From: Gautieria morchelliformis
Lineage: Eukaryota > Basidiomycota > Agaricomycetes > Gomphales > Gomphaceae
NCBI GenBank assembly: GCA_015179125.1
Contig: WHVA01000003.1
Span: forward strand, 248,001-312,000
Reading direction: 5' to 3'
Length of the DNA: 64,000 nucleotides
Position numbers and translations under genes: made by a program. The notes beneath the pieces were generated by a model. That model did no database searches. It worked only from the letters and a program-made list of their open reading frames with translations, and was not told where the DNA came from. This document shows, in pieces, positions 10,952-21,299 of this stretch; the first letter of the stretch is position 1, and every line of letters starts with the position of its first letter.

Positions 10952-11413
10952 ATGTCCATGACCCCAGAGTCTAAGCTCGAAGAATTAAGCAAATCAATTG
11001 CTGTGGAGTCAGTACCATATATATGCGATTACTCGAATAGCCCTGCATTGCTGATCATGCTGACCGCGTAGAAATACCATTGACAAGCACGATTCTGAAA
11101 CGTCTCCCTCAGAGTCGACCAGCGAACTCGTAGAGCAGGAGAAGGACTGCGAATCCACCCCGTGAGTGGCCTGGCCCTCCGATCTCCCCTTGTTGTAACA
11201 TCTAACACCTTCTGGCAAAGACATCGCAGTGATGACCACAATGACGACGACGATTTCCAGCCCAGAGGGCCAAAAGAACCTGGTATAGTAAAGGCCAACG
11301 ACGCCGAAAAGGAGAAGGAAAGAAGAAGAGAAGCAAAGAAGGAGGAAGAAAAGAGAAGGGATGAAGGAAAGCAGAAGAGAGAGGCGGAGAAACGGGCGAA
11401 CACAAAGGCATAG
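10952..11413 (+). CDS. Small hypothetical protein with Lys/Glu-rich coiled C-terminus
   Basis: Predicted 108-residue protein from three exons: 10952-11011, 11088-11161 and 11221-11413. The reading phase is kept across both introns (76 and 59 nt, GT-AG; the second donor is a perfect GTGAGT). The protein starts MSMTPESKLEEL, has an acidic Ser/Thr-rich middle, then an Asp run (DDHNDDDDF). It ends in about 45 residues dominated by Lys, Glu and Arg (EKEKERRREAKKEEEK) that should form a single charged helix. I do not recognise a family. It converges with the minus-strand gene at 11927-12535. A TATA-like box lies upstream. The function is unknown; the first acceptor is the least certain call. Confidence 0.55.
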
Positions 11414-11926
11414 GTCATAATAAGGTGATAATCCCTTATCAAAAGGCGATGCTAGCAAAGGTGCCTTTATTATTGGCGCTATATTCCCCTCTATTTTTAA
11501 ATTCTGATCAGTGCAATTTGAGCGGCAGAGCTGATCCGGTCAGCACTTTCTTTGTACCATTAGTGGTATAACTATAAAGATGTAGAGCATCGGCGCCCCA
11601 GGGGATCGGATCATCTGGGGCGAACTCGATGTATTCTTTGGACGTGGCTCCAATGCACTTGGATTTTTGTGAATATGAACAGTGAGACCTGGACGCGCGG
11701 CGGATGATAGCAAGGCATCTCAAGGAGAGAAACATTAACAGCGACCACTTACCTGATAGGGAAAAGTAGAAAAGTCTCTATATCACTCTTCGAAATGTGG
11801 GGAATAGCTTCCATGTCTCCATTTCACCACCGATATGGTCCACCGATTGATTTAGGGAGCGAGGCCTTGTCTAAAAATTTTCGGTGACAGATATAAAATA
11901 TAATGGAACTGACTTGCAATGAGCTC
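11414..11926. other. Short convergent intergenic region
   Basis: The 3' flanks of the two small genes meet here. A 75-codon minus-strand frame (11508-11735) is present but unsupported by any family or splice signal. Confidence 0.3.
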
Positions 11927-12535
11927 TTAATTATGGCTGAAGAAAAAATCTCCTGCGTAATGACATTTGGGACATTTGAGGCTGAGCTTGGGATTTAAAT
12001 TATTAGAAACCTTGGGTAAGGAGTATGATATTCGCTCACCAAACGTTAGAATATGTATTGCAGTTTGCAAGCTGATCCTGGAGACGTTCCTCCAGGCGCT
12101 CCACATCCACTGGTGCCTCCAGCAAGTCTGTGGTCCGCTCAATCTTCGTGGGACGTGCACCGGAGTCGGCGTTGCTCACAGGGAGAGAGCGAGGCGGCTG
12201 GTCGGCCGCGGGCGATCGTGGATGACGCTGCACGACAAGCGCGGCTTACGCGGGTTCCCAGCACTCCTGGGAGCCTCTTTGAAGTTCCTCAGGTGGATGC
12301 ACACACCAGGTGGCATGTGCCGTCGTCTGTGTGCGTCTGACGGTCTGAGGCGAACTGGGGCGCAGATGTGTGGCGGCGACGGTGGCCACGGTATTGACCT
12401 CGAGTGCGTCACGTCTCCGTCACGCACAGCGTCCTGGAGGGCATCTTCGGAGCCGTCGACGACCACGCGAGGCATTGAGGTTTCACATGAGATGCCATTG
12501 TGGTCCTTTGTGGTCACGACGGCTTCTTCTTCCAT
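11927..12535 (-). CDS. Small hypothetical protein with C-terminal Cys cluster
   Basis: Predicted 157-residue protein from three exons: 12305-12535, 12040-12227 and 11927-11981. Phases match across both introns (77 and 58 nt), the second with a GTGAGC donor and a CTAAT branch site. It begins MEEEAVVTTKDHNG, is rich in Pro, Arg and Ser in the middle, and has a probable short coiled segment (DVERLEERLQDQL). The last exon adds a CLKCPKCH cluster that could bind zinc, although only one short cluster is present. I recognise no family. It converges on the small plus-strand gene at 10952-11413. The Cys cluster depends on the last splice choice, so it is the weakest part of the model. Confidence 0.45.
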
Positions 12536-12659
12536 TTTCGCCGAATACCGGGTGTCTATTCTACTTCGATCGATTGTATTGCGCGAAAATCTCAACGTCA
12601 ACGTCAGCGCACGCATGTTTGCAACTTCAAAGCAACACCATAAGGCAATAAAACATTGC

Positions 12660-14136
12660 TGATATGAAAAATATCATGCTTCATGTGAAACACTCTAATG
12701 AACTCTATCAAAGCTTAGGTTTACATAACATGCTTACAGATCAAAAGGTGAAGCTTAGAAACTAACAAGGACCAAATGGTTAACTTTAGTTGATATTTGG
12801 ACTGAGGAATATGAGAGCATACAGGCAGCTTATATAGTGGGTGTCAAGGTGCAAACCCTGAGACCAAGGCTGGCTAAGTTCAGGACTGAGCTGAGGACTG
12901 GGGCGAGGTCTGAGGTTGAGGAGTGAGGTTGGAGGGGAAAGGTTGGAACGGGGACTTGGCTTCAGCTTTTGTGCTGTGCTGGCCCTATTTACTTGTCCCA
13001 ATCTCATAGATAAAGAAATAAGAGGTAAGGTTACAGATCAAGAGGCGAGGCTTAGAAACTAACTAAGAACCAAAGGGTTAACTTTAGTTGATTTTCAGAG
13101 TAAGGAATACAGAAGCATATGGGTGGGTTTATATATGGGGAAAGGATATGGAACAGGGGTGAGCATATGTGGGGATATGGAGGAGGGGCCAGACATGACT
13201 AACTAAGGTGGATGTTTATAGTTATTGTATATATGTATATATAGCAAATCTATCTATATTTCATAAAATATATCACAATTGAGACAGTTGCCAGAACCTG
13301 TAAGGCATGCTTAATCCTAGCCCTAAAGTTCTTTCTCACAGTCTGCAGCTCCCCCAGGAAAGGGTGTATACCCTATTGTCTAAACATCAATAGTTACATA
13401 TCTTTGTATTATACATGCATATTATTTTTAATATACATTCTAATCAGATCTATCAACCATATATAATAATATAGTACAGTTATTGTCCATACTTGTTTCT
13501 ACATTCTGTCATTATACATCTAACATGCTTCATATATACTTCTAACATATACTCATATGGTCCATACTTGCCTCTACATTTTATCATTGTACATCTAAAA
13601 AATTTGATATATATGTTTAACATATAGTCATCCAAATCCTATCTGAAATTGCTCTGTTATCTCAATACACATTATGTTTCAGGACATACAAACATATTTT
13701 TAAAATATCAGAACATTCAAAAAATTTTAGGATATCCACAATATACAAAATGATGGACTATGAATTTGGTTGGGGTTGATATTTTAAAAGATATCTAATA
13801 TGTCCTAGAAGAATGTACATTGTTGTCAATCTGAACATCCTCCTAAGATATATGAGGGAAGTCATTCATAAAGTCTAGGTACTTCCATATACTGTCACCC
13901 TCTTCTTTCTATAATCTGAGAAAAAATTGGGTGAAGCTACATGTAATAAAAAGTTGCAAGCATCCACTGAGGTATAACTGAAACAAGACAAATAAGGAAA
14001 TGACCATACACTCAAGTTCAGGCACAGGCACAGGCTTTGGCTACGCTAGCAAGTCTCCAGAGGGTGGCAAAAGGGTATTCCAGGTAAGTACCCCACCGGA
14101 GGCTGGGTCCTAGCAGTATTCCCCCCTTATGGCCAA
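12660..14136. other. AT-rich gene-free stretch with local direct repeats
   Basis: Nearly 1.5 kb without a believable gene. It contains a direct repeat of about 95 bp separated by about 294 bp (12735-12830 and 13029-13125, sharing GGCTTAGAAACTAAC-type cores). It also has a 74-bp tandem pair at about 13486-13633 (GTCCATACTTG ... ACATCTAA). From 13200 to 13900 it is strongly AT-rich. This looks like decayed mobile-element sequence. Confidence 0.5.
12735..13125. repeat. Direct repeat pair, about 95 bp at 294-bp spacing
   Basis: Two imperfect copies, at 12735-12830 and 13029-13125. Each has TTACAGATCAA, AGGCTTAGAAACTAAC, a GGTTAACTTTAGTTGAT block, and then GAGCATA or GAAGCATA followed by a TATATA-like run. 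They may be promoter-bearing repeats of an unknown element. Confidence 0.5.
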
Positions 14137-15073
14137 GTGTCAAGATTGTATTTGGGTGTTAATGTCATGTATTAGTGAACACAGCAAATGCCCCAATGGC
14201 TTGTGTGACAAGATATGTAGTTCAGTGAATAATGTAAAGCCAGTAGTTGCGGCCAAGGCCCTCCACCAGGAGGTGGAGGTGGGCCAGGAGGTCTGGGGGG
14301 TGGAGCCCATGTTGAGGTGTTCATCAACAAACTCTCGGAGAGTCTGGAGTTCACTTTGTGAAATGGAGTAGATCAGTCCAAGGGGCGGAGATGCTCCTTC
14401 TTCCAAATCTATCTTCAGATCGTAAGGTCGATGTTCAGCAGGTTTATCGGCTTTGGCCTTGTTGAACACGTCCGGGAAGTCATGATATTCTTCCGGAACT
14501 GAGCTCATATCGACCGGAGCAGAAGTCGAGGCAGAACGAGCCTTGACTGAAGCCGAATCAGAAAGGTGAAGCTGGAAAATGGATGTATCTTCTTGCCGTT
14601 ACAATACGCGGAAAGCGGTGGCGGAAACGAGCGCAATTCGAGGAGCTTTGAGGGACGGAGGTGCTAAAGCGGGACCGGAGTGCGGAACTGAATCCACGAG
14701 CAGAGTTGCAGAAGAGGCCTGAGCCATCTTTGCAGACAACATCGGAATAGATGGAAGTTGATCTGGGGTATGGAACTGTATATGACCCAATGCCCAGTTA
14801 ATCGACGGATTATAGCGGGTGAGCCAATTGTGTCCTAGTACAACGGAACAGCTAGCATCTAGCGGAGTAACGTAAAACGTAACTTCATGGTTGTCCCCAG
14901 TAGCAAAACAGATAGACAGGTCCACAACTTGGTAAATTGCCGTGTTGGATGACCCGTCGAAAAGGTGGAGCGGAATTGTCGGAATGTTGCTCGGAAGTTT
15001 ATGTTTCAAAACAAAGTCGGAATCGAGGAAACAATGAGTCGAACCAGAGTCGATCAATGCTGTAAATGGGGGT

Positions 15074-15294
15074 GTTGCTGTGATAATCGAAATAAAAGTA
15101 TGCGATTACCAGTGAGTGATTGATGAGCTCCTGGATGATGGTGGAGCTTGATGGACGCATTTGTTGGCATGATAACTAGTCAGAGACATTTTATGTAAAT
15201 TGCTTACCATAAGACAGTCTTCCCAGCGCCGGCTGTGTGTGTTTATTAGCGGCGACTATCAAACAAGTATAAAACGTACGCTTGCCGTGAAGCC
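15074..15294 (-). pseudogene. Fragment of the NLR gene (Walker A exon region)
   Basis: This 221-bp piece is nearly identical, in the same orientation, to 36855-37077 of the intact NACHT-ankyrin gene. It contains the 25-nt exon encoding the Walker A motif, both flanking introns and the ends of the neighbouring exons. It lies inside the sequence inserted between gag and protease of Ty3 element B. It is a copied scrap and not functional. Confidence 0.8.
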
Positions 15295-15295
15295 A

Positions 15296-15815
15296 ATGGG
15301 AATTTCACTCTCGATTCCGTGGCCCTCGCGTTGTCTGGGAAATACTCATGGAGGAGATGATGGAGTCATCTTCCTGGTCACACGACAGCTGCGCGGAGTA
15401 GACATCGCAGCCTGGGTTGTCTGTCCTGGTTGGCCTAACGCTGCATGCAACCAATTGTGATGGCAGGTCCGAATGAGAGACACACGCCCACCCACGCACG
15501 GATGGATGGCTCGCCCCTTTGCACGCCTCGGCAGCTCGCGCATCGTGTCAAACAGTATAGACTCGCCTCCCACGCCCCAGCGTGTCGAGACGGCGCCAGG
15601 CGGCGTAAGTATACGAGGCAAGCGAGCGCCGGATCGTAGGCTATCACCACGTCCGCGGACGGTGCTGTCTCCAAAACCCATATGGTGATAGACGCCGTTA
15701 GGCGTGCGCTTTTGGTGTGATCGTGCAAACGTAGCCCTGCGCATGCTCTCAGCAGCCAAACGGGATGGGTGAGACTCACGCCATGCAGCCGCATCCGAGT
15801 CCGGGTGGGGTGGAT
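15296..15815. repeat. Dispersed repeat C, copy 1 (inverted copy at 40505-41022)
   Basis: About 520 bp that recurs in the opposite orientation at 40505-41022 with roughly one difference per 15-20 bp. It is GC-rich, with no clear coding content and no terminal repeats that I can define. In both places it adjoins NACHT-gene debris, so it may have moved as part of gene-fragment shuffling. Confidence 0.75.
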
Positions 15816-16190
15816 TGTCGTCGCTCTACTTCGTGAGCGTCGGTTTGAGTCGTGGCTTTGTGCCCACCTCGACGTTGTTGCTCTACCGTCTGACGACGGC
15901 GAGACTTCTCTGCCCTTTCCTTTGTCCTTGGGCAGAGAGAGATGGGGGGGTGGCGCCAGCTCATTTCCCGGCGTCGTCTCTTCCTTGGCCACGCTCGACG
16001 AGACGTGGTCAGGGTTTTCCTCGTCCTCTACTGAGGGGACGAGGGTGGTGAGATCTACGATCTCTCCATCTTCTATCGTCCTGTTCTCTTGGTCCAGGAT
16101 AGCATCAGCCGTCGTGTCGCTGGGCTGCGCCTGGGGCGTGGACCTCGAGCTTGTCGCTTGTATCCATCTTTGACTGCGTGGAATCATCAT
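15816..16190 (-). CDS. Hypothetical N-terminal protein fragment
   Basis: A minus-strand frame opening MMIPRSQRWIQATSS, rich in Ser, Thr, Pro and Glu, with ENRTIEDGEIVDLTTLV and a KDKGKGREVSPSSDGR stretch. It looks like a disordered N-terminal region rather than random sequence, but I cannot name a family. It runs straight into dispersed repeat C, so it is truncated. It may come from a retroelement ORF1 or from a host gene. Confidence 0.3.
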
Positions 16191-16411
16191 GCTCGCAGCC
16201 GACAGTAGAGGGTCTACTGGAGGGTCTCAACGATGTTTAGTCGTCCACGCAGCGATCTTTTTCAAGATTGCTTTGAATCCACTATCGGTTGGTCGCGTGG
16301 CGATCAACTGCAGGATAGTTCAAAAAGGTGTAAAGGATGTCAATCTTAAGACCTTGTATCACAAGGGCACTACAGAACTTGACCAATGAGTGGTATTCTG
16401 AATGCTACGTA

Positions 16412-16641
16412 GTGACAGGTAAGAGTAAGATGCGATGGGGACCGCTAGCTGGTTCCCACGCATAAACTATACAGTGGGTCCGTAAGGGGCCCACTGGGAT
16501 TATGTAATAACTATTGTACATGTAGATACACGGGTTATTTACACGTGTGCAGAGCGCTCAGAGTGTGTATGTACATAGATAGGTGTAGTAGTATGAGTAT
16601 AGAACAGAGAAGTAAAGAAAGAACTAGAAATGCGCCCAGGT
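16412..16641. repeat. Possible solo LTR
   Basis: A 230-bp stretch with TG...CA ends (TGACAGG ... GCGCCCA), lying exactly at the junction where the gag of Ty3 element B is interrupted. It is non-coding and contains several GTA-rich steps. No target duplication is visible, so the call is weak. Confidence 0.3.
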
Positions 16642-17488
16642 GATGGTGGGAGTGCGGTTTCTCCCCATTGGACTCGAGGAGTGAGCTGCTGGAAAGTGAC
16701 AATGTATTTAGCTATCTTATGAGTGTCTTTCATACGAAGCTTATCGAGTTCATTTTCCGCATCGGCTTCCATATCAAATGGTCCAAAGTTGCTGCGGAGT
16801 TCGGAAATGAAATTGTGATAATCGTCAGCCCAGTTGATGAGTGTGAACGGATCCATGAGGGCGGGTTCGAAGTAGTCGACAGCCGTGCCTTGGAGATAGG
16901 AAAGGCGTAATTGACCTTTCGTGTGTCGTCGGGAAAGGCATCGGGACGATCACGGAAGTTGAGTTGAAGCTGGACCAAAAAATGCTGGAGCTTCTTGGGG
17001 TCAGAACCGTCGAACTGATCCGGCTCACGGACCTTTGTCTTGGGGCGTGGAGCTTGGGCCGGGCGCTGTAGTTGGCTGGCTAGCATGGCGATAGCTTGTG
17101 CAAGATCCGGAACTGGCGCGGGCGGAACTGGGTTGGTGGGAATCGGAGGTGGAGGACCGCTGGGGGGGCCGCCATGAGGGCGGCCTGGAGGGGGTCCTAG
17201 TGGAGGTGGTGCTGGGCGTCGAAATGATGCTACTGTCTGTTCGCCGCTGCTGCTCGATGAGTTTCTGTCGTAATCAGGATTGTCATCAGGAACTTCTTCG
17301 AAGCATTGTGGAATAGCGTTGGAAAGCTCATTGTCGGCACGAGAGCTGCTGGAGGGTTCTGCGTGCCTTGGTGCTGCGGATCTAAGGTTGCCAAAATAAG
17401 AGAGGGCTTGGACAGCTCCTGCTCGAGCTGAAGTAGCTGTGGTATGAGGAGGCATAGTGATAGTTATCGGGTGGGAATCAGATAATAC

Positions 17489-18240
17489 TGTTACATATCG
17501 AGATTTCCACCAAGTCGGAACTGGAAAGCACAGCGGCCTCAACTTATGCGTTGCGCCCCCAATGAACTATCGTCCTAAGTATTTCGGAAATGGGTTGGAA
17601 GTCGGAAAGTATTGAACTAAGAGTTAGTCAGAACTTTAGTCGGAACTGAGGTGGAAGACGGAAGGTGGAAGGCGGAAAGATGGAGGTCTTGCTAGACTCG
17701 CTGTGCTAAGAACAGGAGATGGAGCGAAGGAAATCAAGTATTGAAGGCGATTATCTGATTGCAGATTAACAGACATACATGAGAGGCTTTTATACAAAGA
17801 GCAGAGGCAACATGTAATGAGATAGTACTAAGCAAATTCCGGGGGGAGCGGAAGTCGGGTAGACATACGTGGGAACTAACTAATTGGGAACAATGGGACT
17901 ACAAGGGGGGTTCAGGGTAAGGTAAATCAATGGCAAAAGAACAAGGGGTCAGAAAAACATATCTGACAACAAACTACAAGGTGGACCGGATGTATGATCT
18001 TGATGAACGATGAAGCGGGTCCGGAGGGTCTGAGTAATAGAGTCGAAAGAACAAGGGAGGAGAACAATGGGTGGAATGTCGGAATTATCGTGAACACAAC
18101 GAATTCCCAAATGGCTTGTGCAACGAAGTGTGTAGTTCAGCGAATAACATGAACCAATAAGTGTTCAGAAGGTAAGAGGGCTGCCCGAACGGAGCTTTCC
18201 CTATCTACAGTTGTAGCGAAACAGCCCGTGATACTTGACA
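17489..18240 (-). repeat. 5' LTR of Ty3 element B
   Basis: A 752-bp LTR with TG...CA ends (TGTTACATATCG at 17489 and ACTTGACA ending at 18240). It has many GGAAGTCGGAA-type motifs. It matches the solo LTR at 58724-59393 over long stretches, for example both contain AATGAACTATCGTCCTAAGT. Confidence 0.75.
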
Positions 18241-18737
18241 ATGTAATGTAAAAGGTGTCATGGAAAGGTTGTCTAGTAGTACCAATCCTTTTGCCAGCGA
18301 AGGTGCTCCTTCAGAGCCCTTCTCCAACAGCACCGATAATAGTATGAAGGCTAAGGTAATGAAGGTGAAGTGCGAAAACTCACCAGTGGTGCTTAAGTCC
18401 TCCTCTGGTCTAAGATAGGAGTCTATAGAAGAGGGCTTAAGACAATAGTCACAATGAGGTCAAGTTTTGCACAAGATAGACATATGATAATTGAACTGCA
18501 GAATATACATGCAAATGTAAACTACCTCTACCGAATGCTCATATGATGTTAGCAAATAGGAAAGAGGCCGTCATGAGTCAGGGTTGGATAGGGGTGCGCA
18601 TTCAGGGTGCAAATAGGTGAACCACATATACAATGGAAGAAGGGAGGTGTGCAAACATGAAACAATGGAGGGAGAGAGTACACAGCGACCACCTTTGAGC
18701 CAATTCCCAACAAGGCCTTCCTCTCCAGGCACCTTCA
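18241..18737. other. No gene seen
   Basis: Flank of Ty3 element B. I see no coding or repeat signal that I can support. Confidence 0.35.
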
Positions 18738-19229
18738 GTGGATCAGGGACATTATGCTGACCCTGCACTCAGACAACACCTTGGATATGCTTTTGGGAGA
18801 ATGCCTTACTACGATCTGAATGCTACGCCTGCGCCACAATTCAGAGGCGCCCCACCTCTATTCACAGGACAACCTCACCCCTTCTTGGGTCGACCACCCC
18901 TGCAACAATCTCCAGCACAGATTCCTGCCCTACATGGTGGGCCTGCAGCTCCTCTATTTGTGGGACAACCACCCCTGCAACAACCTCCACCACAGATTCC
19001 TGCCCTACACGGTGGGCCTGCGCCTCCCCTATTTGCAGGTCAACCACACCCACAACTACCCCCAGCACAGATTCCTGCCCTACCCGGCAGGCCTGTGCCT
19101 CCTCCTCCACCACCTTTCAGGCCACCTTTGCCGCATGTTGGAGTACCTCCGATTGGGCCTCCCTGTTATGACCGTGCATTTCCGATTTGTGACCCTCAGT
19201 TCTGCACACATTCCGATATTAACACCTAA
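18738..19229 (+). CDS. Proline-rich tandem-repeat ORF
   Basis: A 163-codon frame of which residues 38-128 consist of three or four copies of a Pro/Gln-rich unit of about 26-28 residues (cores such as QIPALHGGPA and PLFxGQPPLQQ). These are also tandem repeats at DNA level (about 80 bp). It then runs into a PPPPPPF stretch. No domain is recognised. It may be a disordered segment of a larger gene or a gag-like low-complexity region. Flanks from 19230 to 19616 show nothing clear. Confidence 0.35.
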   Translation: MDQGHYADPALRQHLGYAFGRMPYYDLNATPAPQFRGAPPLFTGQPHPFLGRPPLQQSPAQIPALHGGPAAPLFVGQPPLQQPPPQIPALHGGPAPPLFAGQPHPQLPPAQIPALPGRPVPPPPPPFRPPLPHVGVPPIGPPCYDRAFPICDPQFCTHSDINT

Positions 19230-19616
19230 AATCCAATCTTTACAGATGTAAGTGATGTGAATGAGATGAAGATTCGTGCGAAGCAGGTGTGTGAGCCCGA
19301 AACCCCACTTGTACAGGGGTGGTGTGCCCAGTATTGAGAGGTGGTGTAGAACGCATATATGGAGGATGTTGGGCATAGTGTACATCAAGAAATGGATTTG
19401 GAGTATGACTTGGTGAAACCAGTGGCAAGTGGGGCCGGGCAAAGGCCGATTGTAATTAGGATCCTGAGGCACTGATGATCCAAGGGAGCCTAGAAGGATA
19501 AGGTGGTTGAAAACTGCTGGGGTTCTGTGGTCGATTGCCAGGTGAATTAGGAGCCATTAGGCGGCATAAAGGATCAGCACTGGGCCTGTGACTGGATATG
19601 GGGGTGCTCACCAAAA

Positions 19617-20090
19617 GTGGGTGATGAGGTGAGAAGTGTTGTTCACAGTTCCGGCTCCAACTCTGGCAACCGGAACAACAACTCCACACCACGCAACAAC
19701 CAGGCCTCTGGTTCCAACACCAACGCCCAGAAAAGCACTCCGGACCTTTCCGACAAACTTGGGAAGGACACAAAACTAACCCCTGCAGAATGCCAGCGTC
19801 GCATGGACAACAATCTTTGCCTCTTCTGCGGCAAAGGTGGTCACGTCGCTCGCGATTGCACCCGAGCTTCCACTTCCACTGCTAAGGCCAAGGGCCGCGC
19901 AGTGAAGACGGAAGAGAAATCCGAAGCGACTCCCACTACGGATGCAAAAAATAGTCAGCAGTCCTCCGGCCTCCGCATGAGCTGAGGGCTGTGCTGACCC
20001 CATTCATGCTACAAACGAGGTTAAACTCAACGCATCAACTCTTTCGTCCTCCGACTCCCTCTCAGTTCCACTTACTTTCGACACAATCTC
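19617..20090 (+). pseudogene. Ty3/gypsy gag zinc-knuckle fragment
   Basis: Fossil gag tail with an Asn/Ser-rich stretch, then a CCHC zinc knuckle (CLFCGKGGHVARDC) and a Lys-rich linker. Next comes the start of the pol region typical of Agaricomycete Ty3 elements (ADPIHATNEVKL). It is cut off abruptly at 20090, where the 7.3-kb segmental duplication begins. It is broken. Confidence 0.65.
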
Positions 20091-21109
20091 CGAAGTTCGT
20101 GCTCTCGGCTCCCCGACCACTTTCAACAACGATGCTTTGGGTTCTGGATCCAGATCGTCCAGATCACTAGCAATCGTGCTAAAGATATTGTCGGGGGATC
20201 GTTCTGCCAGATGAGCGGGGTCAAAACAGTATGACAATCCGAGACGTTTGAGTTTATCAAATCGTTGAGCGACCTCGTGAGCAATCGCAGGCTTTCCGGC
20301 ACCCGCAACATAATTCAAGAAAAATACCCTGGGGGTATCGTCGGTATCCCGGTTGACCCAATCGCATATTTCCATGATAAGTTTCTCCCGACTATCCGGC
20401 AGACATCCTTTATCAGATCGAAACAAGCACCTGGTGTGTAGGGCATGTCATTAAGCTGAATTTCCCCGGCTGAGTGCAAAGTCTACTAGCCTCAGGAACG
20501 GCTGCTGCTATTCGGAAAACTCAGAGGTCGCCGACGGCATCCAGAACACGTAGTACAGTGATATCGGTCCAATCTGAGTTTGTTGAACGTGTCCTGGAAT
20601 TGTTTGATTTTGCTGTCGACATCCGACACTAGATTTTTCGCTGTTCTTTTCTCTGAACAGAGATCAATAAGAGCTAGTGCCACACAGAGAGAACTGACAT
20701 CCAGAAATTCTTGTTTTGACATAGTCGCGGATAAACTAATTGCACTCTACCGTCTGATTCGCCAAGGATATAATAATTGACTTTGGCGATTCATTTTATT
20801 CAGCGACTCTGCCAAGTGACGAACACATAGGTGTCTCCAATGACTATCACCAGCTCATTATTCTATCGTCCCGGTCCTTCTGAGCAATGATCGCCTGGGT
20901 GTAGTCAGCCCCGGACGTCAGATATATCTGTCAAGTTGGTGTATGTCATAGATGTCACCTTGTGCGCGATATACAGGATGGACCATGCTATTCTTGGTTA
21001 AGGATGGACCTAGAATCAAGAAACACATGTATACGAGATGTTCCGGGAGACGGCCGAGTGTTGAGTCATATCTCTGATATTCCATTGCTGCACCCACGCG
21101 GTCCGCCAC
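20091..21109 (-). pseudogene. STAND/NACHT gene fragment, copy 1
   Basis: Minus-strand remains of a NACHT-type STAND NTPase. From the N-terminal side, the pre-NACHT helix block (ALIDLCSEKRTAKNLVSDVDSKIKQFQDTFNKLRL) lies at about 20580-20722. The NACHT start (EICDWVNRDTDDTPRVFFLNYVAGAGK) lies at about 20290-20400, followed by AHEVAQRFDKLKRLGLSYCF and FSTIASDLDDLDPEPKASLLKVVGE. The Walker A reads GAGKPAI, with Pro where Ser or Thr binds magnesium, and the same change is in copy 2. It ends abruptly at 20091 without Walker B or sensor motifs. Such proteins normally switch on when bound ATP opens the fold; this copy cannot. Confidence 0.75.
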
Positions 21110-21299
21110 GGCGTGCGTCGCATCTCAGTGCTTTCTACTCCGCGATCACCCTTCCCTTACGCCGCCATGGGTCTAACCCAGCCTCGCCATTATTCATACG
21201 AGGACATACGTTCACACGTGCCGTCGTGTCACGCACACAACGTGGTCCGCTACTAGATCTCCAAACGCGACTCCTGTCCATCGATCCAGTCGCGTCCAT

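Larger units (their letters stand above)
14137..18240 (-). mobile_element. Ty3/gypsy element B (fossil, heavily broken)
   Basis: Minus-strand Ty3 remnant. The 5' LTR is at 17489-18240. Gag follows (about 16646-17542, with Pro-rich PPPGRPHGGPPSG stretch and a retrotransposon-gag region), then protease (about 14599-15070, DSGSTHCFLD), a short start of RT (about 14240-14508), and a piece of the other LTR (about 14137-14245). Most of pol is missing and a 1.6-kb mosaic sequence sits between gag and protease. It is clearly dead, with several breaks. Its LTR family also appears as the solo LTR at 58724-59393. Confidence 0.8.
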
